Assembly: GCA_017744915.1 (NCBI GenBank)
Contig: JAGIAH010000009.1
Coordinates: 248,001-312,000, forward strand
Direction: 5' to 3'
Source of the DNA: Agrobacterium tumefaciens
Lineage (GTDB): Bacteria; Pseudomonadota; Alphaproteobacteria; Rhizobiales; Rhizobiaceae
Length of the DNA stretch: 64,000 nucleotides
The position numbers and the translations under genes are program-made. The notes beneath the pieces were generated by a model. The model did no database searches. It had not been told where the DNA came from and saw only the letters and a list, made by a program, of their open reading frames with translations. Below are positions 59,373-64,000 of the stretch, piece by piece. How positions within the stretch are numbered: position 1 is the stretch's first letter; each line of letters opens with the position of its first letter.

Positions 59373-60410
59373 ATGCGTTGGAAACGCACCCTCCAGCTTC
59401 TCGATGTCCATTGCGAAGGCGAAATCGGCCGTGTCGTCACCGGCGGGGCGCCGAAAATTCCCGGTAACACGGTGGCCGAGCAGCTTCACTGGATGAATAC
59501 GGATCCGCAGGGAGAGGCGCTGCGCCGCTTCCTGACGCTGGAGCCGCGCGGCACGCCCATGGGCTCGGTCAATCTTCTCCTGCCGCCGAAACATCCGGAT
59601 GCCCACGCCGCCTTCGTCATTCTGCAGCCGGATCAGGCCCATGCGAGCTCGGGCTCGAATTCCATCTGCGCCACGACTGCGCTTCTGGAAAGCGGCATGG
59701 TGGAGATGCAGGAGCCGGAAACCGTCATCATTCTGGAAACGGCGGCCGGCCTCGTGAAAGCCACGGCCACCTGCCGCGACGGGCGCTGCGAAAAGGTCAA
59801 GCTGACCATGGTTCCCTCCTTCGTGCATGAGCTGGATGTCAGCATCGACACGCCTGAATGGGGCAAGGTAACGATGGACATTGCCTACGGTGGCATTTTT
59901 TACGCGCTGGTCGATGTGCGCCAGATCGGTCTCACCATCGAGAAGGCCAATGCGGCAAAACTCGTTGCCGCGGGTATGACTCTGAAGGACCTCGTCAACC
60001 GTGAAATGACCGTCGTTCATCCGGAAATCCCCGCAATATCGGGTGTCGCTTACGTCATGTTCCGTGATGTGGATGCCGATGGCTCCATCCGCACCTGCAC
60101 CACCATGTGGCCGGGCCGGGCGGATCGCTCGCCCTGCGGCACCGGCAATTCCGCCAATCTCGCCACGCTTTATGCGCGCGGCAAGGTGAAGGTGGGAGAC
60201 GAATATAAATCCCGTTCGATCATCGGTTCGGAATTCGATGTCGGCCTTTCCGCCGTCACCGAGGTGGCGGGCCGTCCGGCCGTCATTCCCACCATTGCCG
60301 GGCGTGGCTTCACCTTTGGTCTGCATCAGGTCGGTCTCGATCCCTTCGATCCCCTGGCCGACGGTTTCGCCATGACCGACGTCTGGGGTCCGGAAGCGGG
60401 CAACATCTGA
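59373..60410 (+). CDS. Proline-racemase-superfamily enzyme (hydroxyproline epimerase or dehydratase)
   Basis: A 345-residue two-domain enzyme. The family uses two residues facing the substrate alpha-carbon. The second is present as Cys255 in DRSPCGTGNSA. The first is Ser93 in ASSGSNSIC where racemases have Cys in MCGH. Ser/Cys members have been described as 4-hydroxyproline 2-epimerases and trans-3-hydroxyproline dehydratases; simple proline racemase activity is unlikely. LDVHCEGEIGRVVTGGAPKIPG is the typical N-terminus. No other hydroxyproline catabolic genes are adjacent, so it may serve a scattered pathway. Confidence 0.85.
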   Translation: MRWKRTLQLLDVHCEGEIGRVVTGGAPKIPGNTVAEQLHWMNTDPQGEALRRFLTLEPRGTPMGSVNLLLPPKHPDAHAAFVILQPDQAHASSGSNSICATTALLESGMVEMQEPETVIILETAAGLVKATATCRDGRCEKVKLTMVPSFVHELDVSIDTPEWGKVTMDIAYGGIFYALVDVRQIGLTIEKANAAKLVAAGMTLKDLVNREMTVVHPEIPAISGVAYVMFRDVDADGSIRTCTTMWPGRADRSPCGTGNSANLATLYARGKVKVGDEYKSRSIIGSEFDVGLSAVTEVAGRPAVIPTIAGRGFTFGLHQVGLDPFDPLADGFAMTDVWGPEAGNI

Positions 60411-60523
60411 GGCGAGCTTCAAAAAAATGAAATTTACAGCCGCCCGATGGTCTTTGGCGGCTGTTTTCCCGCGGCAAAAGATGCTAAGCGGGCGCCAATT
60501 CCATCATGCTCCGAGGTAAACCG

Positions 60524-61561
60524 ATGAAGTCGCTCACCCTGCGCCGCCCTGATGACTGGCACCTGCACCTTCGCGATGGCGCCATGCTGGAAGGCGTGAT
60601 CGGGGATACGAGCCGCCATTTCGCTCGCGCCATCATCATGCCGAACCTGGTGCCGCCGGTCGTTACCACCGCCGATGCCCGCGCCTATCGCGAACGCATC
60701 GTCAAGGCGATCCCGGCAGGCGATCGTTTCGAGCCGCTGATGACCCTCTATCTCACCGAGGATACTGAAGCCGACGACGTGGAGGAGGGCAAGAAGAGCG
60801 GCCTCATCACCGCCGTGAAGCTCTATCCTGCGGGTGCGACGACCAATTCCCATGGCGGTGTGCGTGATTTCAACAGGGCCATGCCGGTTCTGGAGCGCAT
60901 GGCGAAGATCGGCCTGCCGCTCTGCGTGCATGGTGAAGTGACGACACCGGAAGTCGATATTTTCGACCGCGAGAAAGCCTTCATCGATACGGTTCTGGAG
61001 CCACTGCGCCAGCGCCTGCCGGAACTGAAGGTGACGATGGAGCACATCACCACCCGCGATGGCGTCGACTACATCAAGTCGTCCAAGGCCAATCTGGCAG
61101 GCTCCATCACCACCCATCACCTCATCATCAACCGCAACGCCATTCTCGTCGGCGGTATCAAGCCGCATTATTATTGCCTGCCCGTCGCCAAGCGCGAGGA
61201 GCACCGGCTCGCGCTGCGGGCTGCCGCAACGTCGGGCGATGCGCGCTTCTTCCTCGGCACGGATTCCGCTCCGCATGTGGACCCGCTGAAGGAATGCGCC
61301 TGCGGTTGCGCCGGCATCTATACTTCCATCAACACCATGAGCTGCCTTGCCCACGTCTTCGAGGATGAAAACGCCCTCGATCAACTGGAAGCCTTTGCTT
61401 CGCTCAACGGTCCCGCCTGGTACGGGCTGGCACCGAATGAGGAGACGATCACGTTGGTCAAGCGCGAGGAAGCGGTGGCCTTTCCCGCCAAGATCGAAAC
61501 GGGCGCCGGGCCGGTGACCGTATTTGATCCGATGTTCCCGCTTCATTGGGATGTAAGCTGA
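60524..61561 (+). CDS. pyrC: Dihydroorotase (class II)
   Basis: PyrC cyclises carbamoyl-aspartate to dihydroorotate in pyrimidine synthesis. The 345-residue zinc amidohydrolase has [11 protein letters not shown] (metal HxH), [17 protein letters not shown] with the Lys expected to be carboxylated, LCVHGEV and [13 protein letters not shown] for further His ligands, and LGTDSAPHV with the catalytic Asp. ATG 60524 follows CCGAGGTAAA. The length is that of E. coli-type monofunctional enzymes. pyrE follows after a terminator. Confidence 0.96.
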   Translation: MKSLTLRRPDDWHLHLRDGAMLEGVIGDTSRHFARAIIMPNLVPPVVTTADARAYRERIVKAIPAGDRFEPLMTLYLTEDTEADDVEEGKKSGLITAVKLYPAGATTNSHGGVRDFNRAMPVLERMAKIGLPLCVHGEVTTPEVDIFDREKAFIDTVLEPLRQRLPELKVTMEHITTRDGVDYIKSSKANLAGSITTHHLIINRNAILVGGIKPHYYCLPVAKREEHRLALRAAATSGDARFFLGTDSAPHVDPLKECACGCAGIYTSINTMSCLAHVFEDENALDQLEAFASLNGPAWYGLAPNEETITLVKREEAVAFPAKIETGAGPVTVFDPMFPLHWDVS

Positions 61562-61569
61562 TTTTTATG

Positions 61570-61597
61570 ACCGCCGGCACTGCCGGCGGTTTTGTTA
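61570..61597 (+). terminator. Rho-independent terminator after pyrC
   Basis: ACCGCCGGCA (61570-61579) pairs with TGCCGGCGGT (61581-61590), followed by TTTGTT. Confidence 0.85.
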
Positions 61598-61663
61598 TGG
61601 TCCACAGGCATTCGCCAACCGGCGCCGCCTGCGGATACCTGCAATGCTGAACAGAGACGTTGT

Positions 61664-61696
61664 GCTTTCCGAAAACCGATCCGGGTTCTCGGAAGC
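61664..61696. repeat. Intergenic palindromic repeat-like element (copy E) before pyrE
   Basis: GCTTTCCGA (61664) and TCGGAAGC (61689) flank an AAACCG...CGGGTT core. It resembles copy A in inverse orientation, with shorter arms. It sits 31 bp before the pyrE ATG, so the mRNA leader would carry this hairpin. Confidence 0.55.
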
Positions 61697-61727
61697 GATA
61701 AACCAGGGCCGAAAAAGGAGAACGCCT

Positions 61728-62426
61728 ATGAACCATTTCACATTCACCGACCGCACCGTCGTCGCGGAACTGGTTGCGAAGATGTTGTGGGAAATCAAGG
61801 CGGTCCATTTCAACTCCGAAAGCCCCTATACCTTCGCTTCGGGCATGAAGAGCCCGGTCTATATCGATATGCGCAAGCTCATCTCCTTCCCCCGCATCCG
61901 CTCGGCGGCGATGGATTTCGCAGCTGCGGCGGTGATGCGCGAAGCGGGTTTCGAGAAATTCGACTGTGTCGCGGGCGGTGAAACGGCGGGCATTCCCTTT
62001 GCGGCTTTCCTTGCCGAGCGCCTCGGCCTGCCGATGATCTATTGCCGCAAGAAGCCGAAAGGCCATGGCCGCAACGCCCAGATCGAAGGTCATATGCCGG
62101 AAGGTGCCCGCGTTCTCGTCATCGAGGATCTGACGACGGCCGGCGGCTCGATGTTCACTTTCATCGATGCCATCCGCGCGGCGGGTGGTATTGTCGATCA
62201 TGGCATCGCGCTCTTTTATTACGGTATCTTCGAAGAGGCCGAAGCACGTTTCGCCAATGGCAATGTCAAGCTGCATTACCTGACGACCTGGCGCGACGTT
62301 CTGGCGGTTGCCCGGGCTGAAAAACTGTTCGATGAAAAGACCCTGTCCGAGGTCGAGGCCTTCCTTGATAATCCGCTGCCCTGGTCTGCAAAGCGCGGCG
62401 GTGTCAGCGAATTGCCGCAATCTTAA
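61728..62426 (+). CDS. pyrE: Orotate phosphoribosyltransferase
   Basis: PyrE joins orotate and PRPP to OMP. The 232-residue protein has [28 protein letters not shown] at the start and the PRPP motif [28 protein letters not shown], and [19 protein letters not shown] as the catalytic loop. ATG 61728 with AAAAAGGAG is chosen over an open frame beginning at 61644. It works one step after dihydroorotate dehydrogenase; PyrC is encoded just upstream. A hairpin follows at 62437. Confidence 0.95.
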   Translation: MNHFTFTDRTVVAELVAKMLWEIKAVHFNSESPYTFASGMKSPVYIDMRKLISFPRIRSAAMDFAAAAVMREAGFEKFDCVAGGETAGIPFAAFLAERLGLPMIYCRKKPKGHGRNAQIEGHMPEGARVLVIEDLTTAGGSMFTFIDAIRAAGGIVDHGIALFYYGIFEEAEARFANGNVKLHYLTTWRDVLAVARAEKLFDEKTLSEVEAFLDNPLPWSAKRGGVSELPQS

Positions 62427-62436
62427 TTTCGGATGC

Positions 62437-62461
62437 GGCCAGCCCGGTTTTGCGGCTGGCC
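62437..62461 (+). terminator. Hairpin after pyrE
   Basis: GGCCAGCC (62437-62444) pairs with GGCTGGCC (62454-62461), followed by TTCC. A moderate terminator. Confidence 0.55.
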
Positions 62462-62479
62462 TTCCGATCGATCTTCGTC

Positions 62480-62491
62480 TAAATCGATTTA
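62480..62491. promoter_or_regulatory. TAAATCGATTTA palindrome before frk
   Basis: A perfect 12-bp palindrome with a central CG, 36 bp before the frk ATG. LacI-family sugar regulators recognise palindromes of this type, so it may be an operator for the kinase gene. Confidence 0.45.
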
Positions 62492-62526
62492 AGTCCATTT
62501 GATTTGCTGTTTTGAGGAGGACCGTA

Positions 62527-63453
62527 ATGATCCTGTGTTGTGGTGAAGCCCTGATCGACATGCTGCCCCGGCAGACGACGCTGGGTGAGGCGGGTTTTGC
62601 CCCCTATGCTGGCGGAGCGGTCTTCAACACGGCAATTGCGCTGGGGCGTCTCGGCGTTCCGGCCGCTTTCTTCACCGGTCTTTCCGATGACATGATGGGC
62701 GATATCCTGCGCGAGACCCTGCGCGCCAGCAAGGTGGATTTCAGCTATTGCGCCACCCTTTCGCGCCCCACCACCATCGCCTTCGTTAAGCTGGTGGATG
62801 GCCACGCGACCTATGCCTTTTACGACGAGAACACCGCCGGCCGGATGATCACCGAAGCCGAACTTCCGGCATTGGGCGCCGATTGCGAAGCGCTGCATTT
62901 CGGTGCCATCAGCCTCATCCCGGAACCCTGCGGCAGCACCTATGAGGCGCTGATGACGCGCGAGCACGAGACCCGCGTCATCTCGCTCGATCCGAATATC
63001 CGCCCCGGTTTCATCAAGGACAAGCAGTCCCATATGGCCCGCATCCGCCGCATGGCCGCCATGTCGGATATCGTCAAATTCTCGGATGAGGACCTGGCGT
63101 GGTTCGGCCTTGAAGGCGACGAGGATACGCTTGCCCGCCACTGGCTGCACCATGGCGCAAAACTGGTCGTCGTCACCCGTGGTGCCAAGGGTGCCGTGGG
63201 TTACAGCGCCAATCTCAAGGTGGAAGTTGCCTCCGAGCGGGTAGAGGTGGTCGATACGGTCGGCGCCGGAGATACGTTCGATGCCGGCATTCTCGCTTCG
63301 CTGAAAATGCAGGGCCTGCTGACCAAGGCGCAGGTGGCGTCGCTGAGCGAAGAACAGATCAGGAAGGCTTTGGCGCTGGGCGCGAAAGCCGCAGCGGTCA
63401 CCGTTTCGCGCGCAGGTGCAAATCCGCCCTTCGCGCATGAAATCGGTTTGTGA
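62527..63453 (+). CDS. frk: PfkB-family sugar kinase, fructokinase
   Basis: A 308-residue kinase. N-terminal ILCCGEALIDMLP and PYAGGAVFNTAIALGRLG form the sugar-binding region. The C-terminal VVDTVGAGDTFDAGILASL has the catalytic Asp, and GAKGAVGY is the ATP-site loop. It resembles rhizobial fructokinase and follows pyrE as I recall in other Rhizobiaceae. ATG 62527 has GAGGAGGA upstream; an in-frame TTG at 62512 is less likely. Fructose is the likely substrate; other ketoses are possible. Confidence 0.88.
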   Translation: MILCCGEALIDMLPRQTTLGEAGFAPYAGGAVFNTAIALGRLGVPAAFFTGLSDDMMGDILRETLRASKVDFSYCATLSRPTTIAFVKLVDGHATYAFYDENTAGRMITEAELPALGADCEALHFGAISLIPEPCGSTYEALMTREHETRVISLDPNIRPGFIKDKQSHMARIRRMAAMSDIVKFSDEDLAWFGLEGDEDTLARHWLHHGAKLVVVTRGAKGAVGYSANLKVEVASERVEVVDTVGAGDTFDAGILASLKMQGLLTKAQVASLSEEQIRKALALGAKAAAVTVSRAGANPPFAHEIGL

Positions 63454-63461
63454 AGGGCACG

Positions 63462-63490
63462 GTTGAACCATTTTGAAAAGGTGGTTCAAC
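63462..63490. promoter_or_regulatory. Inverted repeat after frk
   Basis: GTTGAACCA (63462-63470) and TGGTTCAAC (63482-63490) are perfect 9-bp arms 11 bp apart. There is no T-run. It could end the frk transcript or be an operator for the esterase gene that starts 87 bp later. A second inverted repeat, GCTTGT (63541) with ACAAGC (63567), precedes that start. Confidence 0.45.
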
Positions 63491-63577
63491 GCTCTTCCCG
63501 GCGCCAAAGCCGTAAAAAACCGTTATTTCGCGATTATCAAGCTTGTCTCCGCTGTTTTTTCACGAAACAAGCATCGC

Positions 63578-64000
63578 ATGAGCGTTCCCAAAACCCATCC
63601 TTTCGATTTCGACCCCAGCTATGGCATGCAGCGCGAGCAATTGCTCGCCATTACCCCACCGGAAGCGCCGCCGGGTTTTGATGATTTCTGGAAGAAGCGC
63701 TATCGCCGTGCGCTCGCAACAGATCCGCGGCCGGTGCTGCGCAGGAGCAAGTTAACCCACGCCCGCTGGCAGGTCCTCGATCTTTCCTACACATCCACCG
63801 ACGGCTTCCGTATCGGCGGATGGCTGCTTTTGCCGCGCGAGGGGCAGGTGCGGCGCGGCCTCGTCGTCGGGCACGGTTATGGCGGCCGTGAGGCTCCGGA
63901 TTTCGATGTGCCGGTGGAGGAAACGGCTGTGTTGTTTCCCTGTTTTCGCGGGCTTTCGCTCAGTGCATGTCCGCCGATTTCGCCCGATCCGGCCCTTCAT
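63578..64000 (+). CDS. Acetyl-xylan-esterase-like (AXE1 family) alpha/beta hydrolase, 5' part
   Basis: The first 141 residues of a gene running off the right edge. It starts MSVPKTHPFDFDPSYGMQREQLLAITPPEAPPGFDDFWKKRYRRAL, typical of AXE1/cephalosporin-C deacetylase proteins. It continues with LDLSYTSTDGFRIGGWLLLPREG, GLVVGHGYGGREAPD (the oxyanion strand) and FPCFRGLSLS. The catalytic serine lies beyond the window. It probably removes acetyl groups from sugars or xylooligosaccharides. It is in the same direction as frk. Confidence 0.82.
   Translation, partial: MSVPKTHPFDFDPSYGMQREQLLAITPPEAPPGFDDFWKKRYRRALATDPRPVLRRSKLTHARWQVLDLSYTSTDGFRIGGWLLLPREGQVRRGLVVGHGYGGREAPDFDVPVEETAVLFPCFRGLSLSACPPISPDPALH

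Overview
The window is a 64 kb, GC-rich, gene-dense stretch of chromosome from an alphaproteobacterium of the order Rhizobiales, very probably Agrobacterium (A. tumefaciens/fabrum group) or a close Rhizobiaceae relative. The reasons are the gene set and order (olsB-mutS-glnD-murJ-trpS; nfuA-tsaB-rimI-mur-olsA-miaB-phoH-ybeY-corC-lnt-praR-metK-trmB; rnpA-yidC-engB; pyrE-frk), the ornithine-lipid enzymes OlsB and OlsA, a Mur-type Fur protein, a PraR/PhrR-type XRE regulator, chemoreceptors ending in a DWxEF pentapeptide, several TTG/GTG starts, and a family of short intergenic palindromes typical of this family. It is core chromosome. I see no phage, insertion sequence, CRISPR array or rRNA operon.

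Layout. 1-6.4 kb: end of lspA, a membrane hybrid histidine kinase, olsB, mutS. 6.5-13.1 kb: glnD, murJ, a VOC protein, trpS and a universal stress protein. 13.2-25.4 kb: a long plus-strand run from nfuA to trmB covering Fe-S delivery, tRNA modification (tsaB, miaB, trmB), acetylation, metal regulation, lipids (olsA, lnt), ribosome/RNA quality control (phoH, ybeY), corC, praR and metK. 25.4-32.7 kb: minus-strand rbsK and rmuC, plus-strand def-fmt-truA, then minus-strand dapD-dapE and a small membrane protein. 32.8-40.6 kb: a LOG-family protein, a Cache chemoreceptor, a nucleoside hydrolase, a small heat-shock protein with a DUF1150 partner, an EF-hand protein, a HAD pyrimidine nucleotidase and a DMT permease. 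40.6-45.3 kb: minus-strand rpmH-rnpA-yidC-engB and argB, with an oppositely oriented anti-sigma-like gene between engB and argB. 45.6-50.6 kb: a second chemoreceptor, an orphan histidine kinase, tRNA-Arg(ACG) and a methyltransferase. 50.8-56 kb: an ABC sugar/glycerophosphodiester-type importer with a phosphodiesterase. 56.2-64 kb: a CoA-transferase, a DUF900 lipoprotein hydrolase, a proline-racemase-family enzyme, pyrC, pyrE, frk and the start of an acetyl-xylan-esterase-like gene.

What stands out is regulatory rather than a new gene cluster. I see three tandem PhoB-like half-sites before olsB, an Irr-type ICE palindrome before nfuA, an 8-bp-arm palindrome before metK, and a ROSE-like thermometer hairpin over the Shine-Dalgarno of the small heat-shock gene. 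A perfect 20-bp palindrome lies before the CoA-transferase gene, a GntR-type site before the ABC operon and a LacI-like palindrome before frk. At protein level the notable items are a degenerate receiver in the hybrid kinase, an orphan anti-sigma protein lacking its outer domain, and a Ser/Cys proline-racemase homologue. I found no clearly new multi-gene system. All functional statements rest on motif recognition by eye, without database searches.
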